Shown here piece after piece: positions 35,911 through 45,567 of a DNA stretch of 63,829 nt. The notes beneath the pieces are model-generated. The model worked only from the letters and a program-made list of their open reading frames with translations, searched no databases and was not told where the DNA came from. Position numbers and translations under genes: made by a program. How positions within the stretch are numbered: the first letter of the stretch is position 1; each line of letters opens with the position of its first letter. The DNA is from Deltaproteobacteria bacterium (GTDB lineage Bacteria > Desulfobacterota > Desulfomonilia > Desulfomonilales > Desulfomonilaceae). The stretch spans positions 1 through 63,829 of the forward strand of contig JAJYDQ010000012.1 of NCBI GenBank assembly GCA_021777225.1, written 5' to 3'.

Positions 35911-37242
35911 CTATGGATAAATACCCCGAATCAGTGTTGCGTCTGATATCCTCTGAATCGCAAGAATTTGGGCTGCCTCTCTATTTGAAACCCTGAATTG
36001 TCCGGCCGCGCCCATTACGTTTTCAAACGCCTTGGCCATCAAGTATTGTAGTTTTAGGTTGATCTCTTCCACTGGCCAGAAAAAGGCCTGAAGGTCCTGA
36101 ACCCACTCCAGATAACTGACAGTGACTCCTCCGGCGTTACATAAAATGTCGGGGATGATGAATACACCCTTTTGGTTCAGGATTTCATCAGCTTCAGGCG
36201 TGGTGGGACCATTGGCGCCTTCAGCCAAGATCTTTGCTTTAACCTTGTCGGCATTTTGTGAAGTGATTTGGTTTTCAACCGCCGCAGCAATCAAGACGTC
36301 GCACTCCAAGGTTAACAATTCCTCATTGGAAATAGACTCCGTTCCGGCAAAATTAGTTACACAACCTCCCTGTTCAAGGTGTCGGGTAACACTTGACGGA
36401 TCAATGCCATCGCCACTATAAAGCCCACCTTTGGAACAACTGACCGCCACCAGCTTCATGCCCAGATCCTGAACCATTCTGGCGGCCACTGAGCCAACAT
36501 TCCCGAATCCCTGAATTGCGACAGTAGCGTTTTTCTGATTTATACCCGTGAGCTTTAGAGCTTCGAGTACACAAAAAACCACGCCTCGTCCAGTCGCTTC
36601 AGTCCTTCCCAGCGATCCGCCTATCTCTACAGGCTTGCCTGTCACCACAGCGGGGATTGAAAATCCACGGTGCATGGAATATGTATCCATGATCCACGCC
36701 ATTACCTGAGGATTGGTACCGACATCCGGAGCCGGTATATCACTTTCAGGCCCCATCAAGACACTAATCTCAGTAGAATATCTCCGAGTAAGACGCTCAA
36801 GCTCACGTGTGGACAAAAGCTTGGGGTTTACAACGACCCCTCCTTTTGCCCCACCATAAGGCAGGTTCATAAGGGCGCACTTCCAACTCATCCACATTGC
36901 AAGGGCTCGAACTTCGTCCAAAGTCACATTTGGCGAATACCTGATCCCACCTTTAGTCGGCCCTTTGGCGACAGAATGATGCACACGATAGCCTCGAAAA
37001 ATTCTTATATCTCCGTTGTCCATCATCACAGGAAAGTTCACTGACAATTCCCGCTTTGGACAGCGAAGCATATCTATGACACCACGCTTTAAATTCAAGT
37101 GGGATACGGCCTTGTCGAATTGGGTTAGAGCGTTAATATAAGAATTATCTTCGCTGCGTCCCTTTGATGGTCCACCCTGCGCGCTGATTGCGCACGGCGA
37201 TCCTGGGTTTTCCGATGCCCCCAGTTTTACTCCTTCATCCAT
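35911..37242 (-). CDS. gdhA: Glutamate dehydrogenase (Glu/Leu/Phe/Val dehydrogenase family)
   Basis: This is an oxidative-deamination/reductive-amination enzyme. The substrate-binding lysine region is PTKGGIRYSPNVTLDEVRALAMWMSWKCALMNLPYGGAKGG, and the dinucleotide motif is GFGNVGSVAA. Length (443 with a short low-complexity N-terminus) and the PDVGTN segment fit glutamate dehydrogenase best, but leucine or valine dehydrogenase-type use is not excluded. AAGGGGAA precedes the ATG. It is a single-gene unit convergent with the glycosyltransferase. Confidence 0.9.
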   Translation of the reverse strand: MDEGVKLGASENPGSPCAISAQGGPSKGRSEDNSYINALTQFDKAVSHLNLKRGVIDMLRCPKRELSVNFPVMMDNGDIRIFRGYRVHHSVAKGPTKGGIRYSPNVTLDEVRALAMWMSWKCALMNLPYGGAKGGVVVNPKLLSTRELERLTRRYSTEISVLMGPESDIPAPDVGTNPQVMAWIMDTYSMHRGFSIPAVVTGKPVEIGGSLGRTEATGRGVVFCVLEALKLTGINQKNATVAIQGFGNVGSVAARMVQDLGMKLVAVSCSKGGLYSGDGIDPSSVTRHLEQGGCVTNFAGTESISNEELLTLECDVLIAAAVENQITSQNADKVKAKILAEGANGPTTPEADEILNQKGVFIIPDILCNAGGVTVSYLEWVQDLQAFFWPVEEINLKLQYLMAKAFENVMGAAGQFRVSNREAAQILAIQRISDATLIRGIYP

Positions 37243-37329
37243 TTAGTTCCCCTTGGCATACAAAAATCTTAGGCTGACAAAAAATTTCAGTGATTCAAAT
37301 ACATCCCTGAAAAATATTTTTGCGCCCGA

Positions 37330-38352
37330 CTAGCAAATTCTGGGAAGTAACTCCCCCATGGGCTCTGAAAGGACCCTGGATCCGCCGATACGTGTTTTAA
37401 TGATTACCCGATGTCCTTTTTCACCGATAACCGAACCGATAAAGGAAGCGCCGACCGCCTGCGGACAATCATTCAACAAATCAAAGGTCCTGTCCACGCT
37501 GCCTCTGTCGATCACGGCGACTATTTTCCCTTCATTAGCGGCCTCTAATGGATTAATACCCAGTAGCTCGGCTGCCGCTGAGACCTCTGGAGAAACCGGT
37601 ATCATAGACTCATCGACAGAGACAGTGAACCCCGTAAGATTGGCGATCTCATTAAGAGTAGCGCTAAGTCCGCCTCTGGTGGGATCCCTCAAAAACTTCA
37701 GGCCGCTTTCCAGCGGTAATAATCTTTCAACAACAGGCCATATACCAGCAGAATCTGATTTTATATCAAAGTCAAAAGAAAATTCGGCCCGACTCAACAT
37801 TACCGCCATACCATGATTGCCCACGGGACCACTAACAATTATGGCGTCACCGGGAGCAATACGAGTTGGAGTCAAATCAACGACGGAACGTACCTTGCCA
37901 ATGCCGGTGGTATTGATAAAGATTCGGTCTGTGGCGCCTTTAGGAGTAACTTTTGTATCTCCTGTCACGATTTCTACCCCGCAAATGTCCGCAGCTTCAG
38001 ACATCGAATCCAGCAATCTGGAGAGGTCTTCCATAGGAAACCCTTCTTCCAGGATTAGTCCAGCGGATAAAAAAACAGGCTCGGCGCCCGAACACGCCAA
38101 ATCATTGCATGTTCCGTGAATGGACAATGATCCAATATTTCCACCCGGGAAAAAAATCGGTGAGACAACAAACGAATCAGTAGTAAAAGCAATTTTGTCA
38201 CCGAGATTCGATAAAACCACCGAATCAGTGAGAGCGGCAAGCTTGCCCCGATTCAGTCGAGGAACAATTACGTCACGTATAAGTTTTCCGCTCATCTTCC
38301 CGCCACCGCCATGCGCAAGTGAAATGGAATTGACATGAACGCTAGGTGTCAA
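37330..38352 (-). CDS. hypE: Hydrogenase maturation protein HypE
   Basis: HypE dehydrates the thiocarboxamide on its own C-terminal cysteine to the cyanide ligand for the NiFe site; the protein ends in PRIC as required. The N-terminal SLAHGGGGKMS is the AIR-synthase-like ATP-binding start. TTG 38352 is preferred because GGAGGAGGG lies just upstream, whereas ATG 38367 has no ribosome-binding site; both overlap the hypD end. It belongs to the hypFCDE unit. Confidence 0.94.
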   Translation of the reverse strand: MTPSVHVNSISLAHGGGGKMSGKLIRDVIVPRLNRGKLAALTDSVVLSNLGDKIAFTTDSFVVSPIFFPGGNIGSLSIHGTCNDLACSGAEPVFLSAGLILEEGFPMEDLSRLLDSMSEAADICGVEIVTGDTKVTPKGATDRIFINTTGIGKVRSVVDLTPTRIAPGDAIIVSGPVGNHGMAVMLSRAEFSFDFDIKSDSAGIWPVVERLLPLESGLKFLRDPTRGGLSATLNEIANLTGFTVSVDESMIPVSPEVSAAAELLGINPLEAANEGKIVAVIDRGSVDRTFDLLNDCPQAVGASFIGSVIGEKGHRVIIKTRIGGSRVLSEPMGELLPRIC

Positions 38353-39433
38353 GGGTCCCTCCTCCATATTTGTAATACGCGGCGCAAGTACCTTCGGATG
38401 AAACCATACATGGGCCTACGGGGGCTTCAGGCACGCAGTCTCTTCCAAATAACCCGCACTGGTTTGGGGTAAGCTCTCCCGTCAATATTCGGGCGCACTT
38501 GCAGCGAGGGTCGTCCGGTGAAGCCAGAACTTCTATAGAGAAACGCTTTAGAGCATCGAAGGAATCGTAAGGTGATCTCAATTTCAAACCACTTCCTTGT
38601 ATTACCCCAAGGCCGCGCCAGGAAGCGTCTGCAGGTTCGAAGACTTCATCAATCAAGGTCCTTGCGACAACATTGCCCTCTGGTTTGACGACAGTTCTGT
38701 ATTCGTTCTTAATCTTTGCCTCACCGTTTACAGTCATCTCTACAAGGCCCCGGATGGCCAATAATATGTCCAAACCGTCGAAACCCGCTATCACCCCAGG
38801 CTTGTGATAATCCCGCGGAAGATAATCGTAAGAATTGGCGCCTATGATAGCCGAAACATGACCGGGCAATAGAAACCCAGACAGGTCTTTTTGGGAAGCC
38901 AGTATCTTCAACGGCCTGTGAATAGTCTTGAACGCAGGCAATACAAACAGGTTTTTAACATTCTGGGAAAGAGCCGCCTTTAACGTCACGGCGACAGTCG
39001 GGATCGTTGTCTCGAACCCAACTCCCAAAAAGACCGCAGGTTGAGGGGCCACTTGGGCGGCAATTGCTATAACGTCCATTGGAGAGTAAACAACCTTGAC
39101 CGATCCGCCCTGAGACCTCAGGTCGGCAAGTGAACCTTCCGTGCCAGGTACTCTGACCAGATCTCCGAAAGTCACGAGGCAAGCCCCGAAATTCTTGCCA
39201 AGAAATATCGCCTGATCGATAAACAGCTTTTCAGTTACACAGACAGGACAACCAGGACCTGAAACCAAAACGAGTTTACTGGAAAAAAGACTCTTGATTC
39301 CCGAAGAATGTATTGCCATCGTGTGCGTGCCGCATACCTCCATGAATTTCATGGACGCCCTGTACCCCGACAGCATGGAATTTATATCTCCGGCCAATTT
39401 CTTTGCCGCCTGTTTTTCGATTTCGATTTTCAA
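38342..39433 (-). CDS. hypD: Hydrogenase maturation protein HypD
   Basis: HypD holds a [4Fe-4S] cluster and, with HypC, carries the Fe(CN)2CO precursor. The motif CGTHT near residue 34, GPGCPVCV near residue 67 and the C-terminal cysteine cluster (CKCARILTG, QCGLFG, C...GPCMVSSEGTCAAYY) are all present. Length is 363 residues. Its start overlaps the hypC stop by four bases. Confidence 0.96.
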   Translation of the reverse strand: MKIEIEKQAAKKLAGDINSMLSGYRASMKFMEVCGTHTMAIHSSGIKSLFSSKLVLVSGPGCPVCVTEKLFIDQAIFLGKNFGACLVTFGDLVRVPGTEGSLADLRSQGGSVKVVYSPMDVIAIAAQVAPQPAVFLGVGFETTIPTVAVTLKAALSQNVKNLFVLPAFKTIHRPLKILASQKDLSGFLLPGHVSAIIGANSYDYLPRDYHKPGVIAGFDGLDILLAIRGLVEMTVNGEAKIKNEYRTVVKPEGNVVARTLIDEVFEPADASWRGLGVIQGSGLKLRSPYDSFDALKRFSIEVLASPDDPRCKCARILTGELTPNQCGLFGRDCVPEAPVGPCMVSSEGTCAAYYKYGGGTLDT

Positions 39434-39669
39434 TCTAGGGCCTCGGTTGTGGTGGCTTCAGCCAGTTCCCTGAACAAATCAAGTCGTATCATGGCTTCTT
39501 CATGGTCAAGGACCTCAATTGCGAAACCGGCGTGAACAATCAGGTAATCACCCATTTTGGCGTCAGGCGCCATGGCAAGACTTATGTCCGCCTTTACTCC
39601 GCCGGCGTCCACTTTTCCTGCGCCAGACCCGGTTATTTCAACTAGTTTCATTGGAATAGCTAAACACAT
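39430..39669 (-). CDS. hypC: Hydrogenase maturation chaperone HypC
   Basis: This 79-residue chaperone begins MCLAIPMKLVEI; Cys2, exposed after methionine removal, binds the iron carried to the hydrogenase large subunit and to HypD. The length and the GDYLIVHAGFAIEVLD segment are typical. It precedes hypD with a four-base overlap and follows hypF by 55 bases. Confidence 0.96.
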   Translation of the reverse strand: MCLAIPMKLVEITGSGAGKVDAGGVKADISLAMAPDAKMGDYLIVHAGFAIEVLDHEEAMIRLDLFRELAEATTTEALD

Positions 39670-39724
39670 TGATCAATCCTTTATCCTGATCTTCATATTG
39701 TATGAGTCAGATAAAATTAATGGG

Positions 39725-42112
39725 CTACCGCTTTTTAAGAGTGATACTGAATCTGTCATTTGATCTCAACCAAATTTCCCGACCTACAACAGCCTGACCC
39801 ACTGCGATGCCACCATCGTTCACAGGGACCATTTTATGGCATAAAACCCTTGACCCGAAACGTTCGAGGCGATCAACAGCAGTTTGAGTAAGATTTTTAT
39901 TTTGGAAGCAACCTCCCGTTAATCCTACTATCCCGGAAACATTAAAAACGGCTAGCCTCTCTACAGTCTTTACAATTACGTCTGCGACCGAATTGTGAAA
40001 ACGGGCGGCGAGTTTTTCCGGTTTTGTGCCGGCAAGAGCGTCATTTGCCATCAAAGACAACAATGAAGCTACGTCAGGCTCCAATATGCCTGTGTCCTGG
40101 ATTGCAACAGGGTATGAAACATCTTCGGACCCATCCGCTATTGATTCAAGCCACATCGCCGCTTGGCCTTCAAAGGAAACCGGTCTCTGAAAACCTGCAA
40201 TTGCGGCTGCAGCGTCAAATAGTCTTCCAGCGGAAGATGTCAAAGGCGTGTTCATACGTTTCTTCCATGCTTCCAGCCATAGATTGGTCCTGGAAACCGC
40301 GTCGCCGAAGAGCCGAAGAGCATCCTCGGGAATCGAGCCTCCGTTGGCCATTGCGAGTAAACCGGCTGCTATCCTCAGAGGCTCCCGAATGGCGGCTTCC
40401 GATCCTATAAGGGGGAATGGCCTCAATCGGGCCAGCCGTTTAAAACCGGTCCTGTCGGAAAGCAAAAATTCTCCACCCCAGATGGTCCCGTCATCACCAT
40501 ATCCGGTACCGTCAAAGACTACACAGAGGATGGGACCGCTCAAACTATTCTCGAGTAGCAGACTGACCGCGTGCGCATGGTGATGATAAACTGGAACAAG
40601 AAATTTGTCATTCTGTTTGGCAAGTTTTGAACTGAAGTAAGCCGGGTGGGGGTCGTAGGCTATTATCGACGGGTCGACATCCAGATAACTTTTAAGCATA
40701 TCAATTGATTGGGAAAAATAATCCTGTGCCTCCGGCGATTCAAGGTCGCCGACATGAGGGCCGGGTGTGAGCCATTCTCCATCCAGTATAGCGGGCGCGT
40801 TCTTCAGATCAGCTCCTACCCCCAACACCGCAGGTGGTTTTCCCGGTGGGATCGGGACCAAGTTAACCGAATTGGATTTGTCATGACCTGCGGGGTTTAA
40901 CGAAAACGGCCCGCCAAGTGGAAAGCTCAAAGGAACATAACCGCGTGAGCGTCGAAAGACCGTAGGCTCTTCCCTGATTATCCGGACAATCGAATCATCG
41001 GTCCTCAACACAATCTGGCGATTGTGAAGCAGAAAAACATCGGCGATAGTTCCAAGCCTTTCTAAGGCCTCGTCATTGTCTGCTGCAATCGGTTCATCAG
41101 AGCTATTGCCGGAAGTCATTACCAACTGGGAAATCGCGTCAGTTTCATTAAAATAGGGGTGTCTGAACAGAAGATGGTGAACTGGAGCATAAGGAAGCAT
41201 TATTCCCAGTGTCCCTACGTGAGGAGCTACGCTCTGGGCGAGGCTTTTACCTCTGGCCCTGAGTAAAACTATTGGCGCAGCGCCTGACTTGAGTATCCCG
41301 GCTTCAATGGAACCAATTTCGCAGTATTGCCTCGCTTCTTCAATATCACGGCTCATTATTGCGAAAGGCTTTTCAGGCCTCCCCTTTAGATCACGCAATC
41401 TCCGAACAGCGTCATTGTTTAATGCGTCTACCGCTAGATGGAACCCGCCTAACCCCTTAATCGCAACTATTTGGCCTTGTTTGAGGCGTTTGATACACCC
41501 TATGATCGGGTCGCCTTGGACCGCTTTTCCAGCATCGTCCACCAAAGATATTTTTGGGCCGCAATTCGGACACGAGTTGGTTTGAGAATGAAACCGGCGA
41601 TTGTCAGGGTTTTCATATTCAGTCGCACAGTCTTCGCACATCTCAAAATCAGCCATGCTTGTCCTTTCCCTATCGTAAGGGAATGATCTGACAACAGTGA
41701 AGCGAGGGCCGCAAAGCGTGCAGGTTATAAATGGAAATAAATATCTTCTGCCATTAGGATCAAAAAGTTCTGAAACGCATTCGGGACAAGTCGCTACATC
41801 GGGAGGGATTGGAGCAATCTCACGTTGAGTTTCCAGGCTAGTCTGTATACGAAACGACGTATCACCTATGGGTGGCTTTTCGAATATTTCAAACGCCAGT
41901 ATTTGCCCTGGCGGTGGTGTGGCCTCAGGCAGTTCCGATATAAAATTCTCGCACCGGCTTAACGCTCCTTCTATTTCAATGCGGACGGCCTCTGTGGTGT
42001 TGATGACCCAACCGGCTAATCTATGCTTTCTGGCAAGCCGATAAACAGTGGGCCTGAATCCAATTCCTTGTAGGGTTCCCTTTAGAGTGATCTGTCTGCG
42101 AACGATCGGCAT
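39725..42112 (-). CDS. hypF: Carbamoyltransferase HypF
   Basis: HypF makes carbamoyl adenylate from carbamoyl phosphate and transfers the group to HypE. Domains in order are: acylphosphatase-like (GTLQGIGFRPTVYRLA, residues 10-25), two zinc-finger pairs (CPEC...CTLCGPRF; CEDC...CPNCGP), a YrdC-like domain (GLGGFHLAVDA) and the Kae1-like C-terminal domain (HHHAHAVSLL, GTGYGDDGTIWGGEF). Its 795 residues are normal. It is the first gene of the hypFCDE unit; no hydrogenase structural genes are in the window. Confidence 0.96.
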   Translation of the reverse strand: MPIVRRQITLKGTLQGIGFRPTVYRLARKHRLAGWVINTTEAVRIEIEGALSRCENFISELPEATPPPGQILAFEIFEKPPIGDTSFRIQTSLETQREIAPIPPDVATCPECVSELFDPNGRRYLFPFITCTLCGPRFTVVRSFPYDRERTSMADFEMCEDCATEYENPDNRRFHSQTNSCPNCGPKISLVDDAGKAVQGDPIIGCIKRLKQGQIVAIKGLGGFHLAVDALNNDAVRRLRDLKGRPEKPFAIMSRDIEEARQYCEIGSIEAGILKSGAAPIVLLRARGKSLAQSVAPHVGTLGIMLPYAPVHHLLFRHPYFNETDAISQLVMTSGNSSDEPIAADNDEALERLGTIADVFLLHNRQIVLRTDDSIVRIIREEPTVFRRSRGYVPLSFPLGGPFSLNPAGHDKSNSVNLVPIPPGKPPAVLGVGADLKNAPAILDGEWLTPGPHVGDLESPEAQDYFSQSIDMLKSYLDVDPSIIAYDPHPAYFSSKLAKQNDKFLVPVYHHHAHAVSLLLENSLSGPILCVVFDGTGYGDDGTIWGGEFLLSDRTGFKRLARLRPFPLIGSEAAIREPLRIAAGLLAMANGGSIPEDALRLFGDAVSRTNLWLEAWKKRMNTPLTSSAGRLFDAAAAIAGFQRPVSFEGQAAMWLESIADGSEDVSYPVAIQDTGILEPDVASLLSLMANDALAGTKPEKLAARFHNSVADVIVKTVERLAVFNVSGIVGLTGGCFQNKNLTQTAVDRLERFGSRVLCHKMVPVNDGGIAVGQAVVGREIWLRSNDRFSITLKKR

Positions 42113-42250
42113 GAAAAATGTTACACCTAATATCTTCCCTGAAACCTCAACCAGGTGATGGCAATTACACTGGCAATATTAAATTAGGTTAGCCTGTTTT
42201 AATTGCGAATGGAAGAGAACTCGTTTTTACAAGCATTCCGCAAAAATCTA

Positions 42251-42282
42251 TTGACATAATAGGCATTTTTCTGAGATATAAA
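42251..42282 (+). promoter_or_regulatory. Candidate promoter for rpsT
   Basis: A perfect -35 box TTGACA (42251-42256) is followed by an AT-rich stretch with GATATA (18-base spacing) and TATAAA (20-base spacing). The -10 assignment is therefore ambiguous. It lies about 120 bases before the start of the ribosomal protein gene. Confidence 0.45.
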
Positions 42283-42399
42283 AGAATTACACCGTAAACG
42301 GTAGGCTTGCTCTTCGCCGCCGCGGTCCAGTCTTGTGGAAGCTCTTTACAAAATGTGCAAAGCTCATATAGAAAGAGCAAAACCTAAAAGGAGCGATTA

Positions 42400-42654
42400 A
42401 TGGCCAATCATCCGTCGGCTTTAAAAAGAATGAGACAAAACGAGAAGAAACGCCTCAGAAACATGTCATATAAATCTAAAGTCAAGACATCCGTGAAGAA
42501 ATACCTTAAAGCAGCGGAAGAAAAGACTCCTGAAGCCGGAAATCTTTTGAACACCACTGTGTCCCTATTGAGTAAAGGTGTCACAAAGGGAATTTTTCAC
42601 AAAAATACCGCATCCAGGACTATATCAAGGCTATCCAGGAAATTGGCCGTCTGA
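42400..42654 (+). CDS. rpsT: Small ribosomal subunit protein bS20
   Basis: Ribosomal protein S20 binds 16S rRNA. The 84-residue basic helical protein starts MANHPSALKRMRQNEKKRLRN, the family signature. AAAGGAG precedes the ATG. It is a single-gene unit, as is usual for rpsT. Confidence 0.97.
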   Translation: MANHPSALKRMRQNEKKRLRNMSYKSKVKTSVKKYLKAAEEKTPEAGNLLNTTVSLLSKGVTKGIFHKNTASRTISRLSRKLAV

Positions 42655-42739
42655 GCGAACGAGCGTCTAGCTCCCGAAGCCGCCGCGCTCAGAACTCACA
42701 TGTAGACCAATTTCCACCCTGCCAATCCCTTCCCGAGTT

Positions 42740-44722
42740 TTATCTCTGCGGATCTCCGAGAAGGATCCAACCCGACCAGGAAGGTGGTTTTCCGTCAAAA
42801 GAGGAATCCATCCCGTTGGGTAGTTCTCGGGGAACATCCGCTAGCGCCTGGCCAGGTAATTCGTTGGCCGCGATTTTTTTGAGTACGCTTGTCAGAAAAG
42901 GTTGCTCAGATCCCCAATTTGGATCTGAATAATTTATGAGTGTAAGGCGAGACCCTGAATAAATTAAGGCCAAGTCCGTCAACAGAGCACCCTCGCCAGT
43001 GCAGTTTTCCGGATCACGAATTTCAAACCAAGAAATAGGCAGAACAGTAAGACCTGACGACATTGGGGTTGCAAAAAGGTCTTTGGTAGGGAAGCGTCGT
43101 TCGCCTGTTTTGTCTGGAGAGAAGAAGAAACAGGGCTGAGTTTCATCCGAAATGGTGTCCTGGACCCCTAACGGCACTGCTAGAATTGCGACATTATCCG
43201 ACCGGGGTTTGAGCCCGACAAAACAATTGATAGTGGCTGTAGGCCCTACGAATACTGCAAAGTTCTTAAATATTTTCTGGACGCCAATAACTATGTCCGA
43301 CGGTTTTGGATACACGCTGTTTGTCAAAATCAGTTTTTCAATCTTTTCGCCTTCCGTAAGTTTATTGGGGGCCTTCTTGCGAGATTTTTCCGATCCTGTT
43401 GCGTCACGAAGGCTCTCTTCAGAAACCCACGGAATCGATTCAAAGACCAGAAGATCATTTTTGGCCGTCAACTTTTGTTTGGTGTTTTCGCGGACTCTCA
43501 TTGCCTTTAGTATATCCGCCGATGGAATCATGCTGATGAGCCTGTCCTGACCAAACGGACGGTCCTCGGAGTCTAGCATCAATGAGAATGGTGTATACCA
43601 AAGCGCCCTGTCTGGAATAATCAATATGGTCGTCATTTCGCGCGGGATCTGAGGCAATTTGCCTATCAAATGTCTAAAGACGCGGCGGCACGGTTCTTTC
43701 CAAGCGTGCCCCATAAAAGTCGATTGGTCCCCTGTAGAATATTCTCTGAGTTTGTCCTGAAGGTTTACTATGGCTTTATCAATTTCAGTCTTGTGAATTG
43801 GCGACTGGATGTAAAAAGCCTTTTCCCTTGATATCAAGCCAACTACAATGCGATCCGAAAGCAGGTTGAAATCCATTAGAAGTTCATGAGGCTGCAAGGT
43901 TTCGGTTTGTATTTCGGCCAGGGTTACCGGTAGCCCTTTCCGGAACAGATTCCAATTAGGCGAAGCTTTTCCTATTTTTTGTCTCAATTCGACCAAAGAA
44001 TTTCGAAGGTCGTCCTCAGTTACCTGTGATTTATCAGAGACTCCTTTTTCTTTCAATCTCAAAAGCTGGTTGAGAATTTCTTCCTCTTGATTGATAAATT
44101 GTGGTGGCACGTCGTATGGTTGGATCAATCCAGCTTTTTTTATCGCAAGGTTTCTACGCGCAAGTCGTCTTTTTTCCATAAGATGGAATATCCTGGGTGA
44201 GTCCTCTTTTCTAATGTCAGAACTTATTGGTCCGAGAATTTTTGTGGCGATTTCCTCAAACACCGAAAATCTCTGTTCGAGATCATTAAGTATGGGATGA
44301 ACCGCAGGGGTGTCATCAAGAATAAATTCATACTGATCAATTGCGTTCCTGTACTTGAGAACAGCGTTTTCAGTCTCACCGGCGAGATATAGCCTTCTCG
44401 CTTCCCTGACTTCCATGTCAAACTTTTCGAGGAGTTTCACACTATCGACGCTTGAATCGGATTGCTGTGACTGAGGTTGCTTGAAAAGCCATTGATATTT
44501 GTTTTTAGGCTCTTCTTTACTGCGGAGCATACGACTGGAAGAATTCGAAAATTGTTTTAACACCTCCGAAGCCCCTGGGGCGCCGGCCTCGCTTGGAGGC
44601 CATTCGTCGCCGTTTACCGTCAGTCCTTGAGCCAAACAGTAAGGAACACAGCAAAGTATTACCAGGAATGTGACAACCAAAAATATCTTAGGTTTGGACG
44701 TTAGAACTGAAATCCTGGTCAT
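42740..44722 (-). CDS. Exported CHAT-domain-like protein lacking the catalytic dyad
   Basis: After a signal peptide (KIFLVVTFLVILCCVPYCLAQG) comes a charged helical stretch resembling one or two TPR units (EARRLYLAGETENAVLKYRNAID). The C-terminal half follows the CHAT order: LLMDFNLLSDRIVVGLIS, TILIIPDRALWYTPFSLMLD, and the terminal WSGWILLGDP. The catalytic positions are replaced: the usual HxxxHG strand reads DNVAILAVPLG, and the usual SAC-type cysteine strand reads LTVLPISWFE. It is therefore probably a non-enzymatic binding or scaffold protein in the periplasm. ATG 44722 is chosen after AGGTGA rather than GTG 44734. Assignment to CHAT is from pattern only. Confidence 0.65.
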   Translation of the reverse strand: MTRISVLTSKPKIFLVVTFLVILCCVPYCLAQGLTVNGDEWPPSEAGAPGASEVLKQFSNSSSRMLRSKEEPKNKYQWLFKQPQSQQSDSSVDSVKLLEKFDMEVREARRLYLAGETENAVLKYRNAIDQYEFILDDTPAVHPILNDLEQRFSVFEEIATKILGPISSDIRKEDSPRIFHLMEKRRLARRNLAIKKAGLIQPYDVPPQFINQEEEILNQLLRLKEKGVSDKSQVTEDDLRNSLVELRQKIGKASPNWNLFRKGLPVTLAEIQTETLQPHELLMDFNLLSDRIVVGLISREKAFYIQSPIHKTEIDKAIVNLQDKLREYSTGDQSTFMGHAWKEPCRRVFRHLIGKLPQIPREMTTILIIPDRALWYTPFSLMLDSEDRPFGQDRLISMIPSADILKAMRVRENTKQKLTAKNDLLVFESIPWVSEESLRDATGSEKSRKKAPNKLTEGEKIEKLILTNSVYPKPSDIVIGVQKIFKNFAVFVGPTATINCFVGLKPRSDNVAILAVPLGVQDTISDETQPCFFFSPDKTGERRFPTKDLFATPMSSGLTVLPISWFEIRDPENCTGEGALLTDLALIYSGSRLTLINYSDPNWGSEQPFLTSVLKKIAANELPGQALADVPRELPNGMDSSFDGKPPSWSGWILLGDPQR

Positions 44723-44815
44723 TTGGCTTTTCACCTTTTCACCACCTTCGACAAATTTTTATTCAGCATGCTTCGGTGAAATTCTCGAAAAGAACATTAA
44801 GTTAGTGTCTTAAGT

Positions 44816-45415
44816 CTATTTGTCGCTCAATTCGGGTTTCACGGCGTGCATCCGCCATTCATCCTCTTTGTCTTTAAACCACCATGCGGAAAAATCAGTA
44901 TTCATTATACTACGGCACAATTGCTTGCCTTCTTCGGTGCGTAGTCTCTTGGTCACAGTCAGGATCCAATCCCTCGAATACGGATTGCCAAGGTCCCCAA
45001 GCTCCTTTAGTTGAAGTATCATCTCAATCTGGTCGGCGTCATTTGCAAGCTGGGATTCAAAGGTTGTTTTGGCGTTAAATTCTTCCGTCAATTTTCTGAT
45101 TTCATCCCCGAAGGGCAGATTCTCGGTCATATCTTTTACGGCCGCTTCTTCATCAGCCTTCACGTACCGCTTGTTAACATAATTCAGATCGCCGGTCCGC
45201 GCTTCCACGAGATCATGGAAAAGACACATCAAAACGATTTTAGAAGTATTACCAATTTCGGACATTTTGGACAGGGTATAGCCTATGACCGCGCAACGCA
45301 GGCTATGCTCGGCAACAGTCTCTTTGCCCGTTCCCAAAAACTGGAAACCGGACCGAGGGGTGCGTTTGAGCATTCCCACTTCGAACAAAAAGTCAGCAAT
45401 TGCTTTAAGCTCCAA
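44816..45415 (-). CDS. HD-domain phosphohydrolase, YfbR/HDDC2-like
   Basis: This metal-dependent phosphohydrolase has the ligand set H...HD...D visible as EHSLRCAV, LFHDLVEARTGD and NDADQIEMIL. Relatives are 5'-deoxynucleotidases acting on dNMPs. TTG 45415 is preferred: AGGAG lies seven bases upstream, and the product then begins ELKAIADFLFEVGMLKRTPRSG, the usual family N-terminus; ATG 45463 would add 16 residues with no homologous look. Length is 199 residues. It is a single-gene unit. Confidence 0.85.
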   Translation of the reverse strand: MELKAIADFLFEVGMLKRTPRSGFQFLGTGKETVAEHSLRCAVIGYTLSKMSEIGNTSKIVLMCLFHDLVEARTGDLNYVNKRYVKADEEAAVKDMTENLPFGDEIRKLTEEFNAKTTFESQLANDADQIEMILQLKELGDLGNPYSRDWILTVTKRLRTEEGKQLCRSIMNTDFSAWWFKDKEDEWRMHAVKPELSDK

Positions 45416-45567
45416 GTCTAAGCTCCTAAAAAAGATGATATATAATTGACGAGTGTTTATCATGATTCATTAAACTAATCAAGGCGATCCGAATGAGATG
45501 GAATGGTAATATGTTGATAAACAAATGAAACTAAAATATTTTAATTCAACAAGTTCAGAGGCTATTT

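Noticed and set aside
42655-42739. TGAGCG/CGCTCA inverted repeat after rpsT
   Set aside because: The loop is large and there is no T-run, so it was not called as a terminator.
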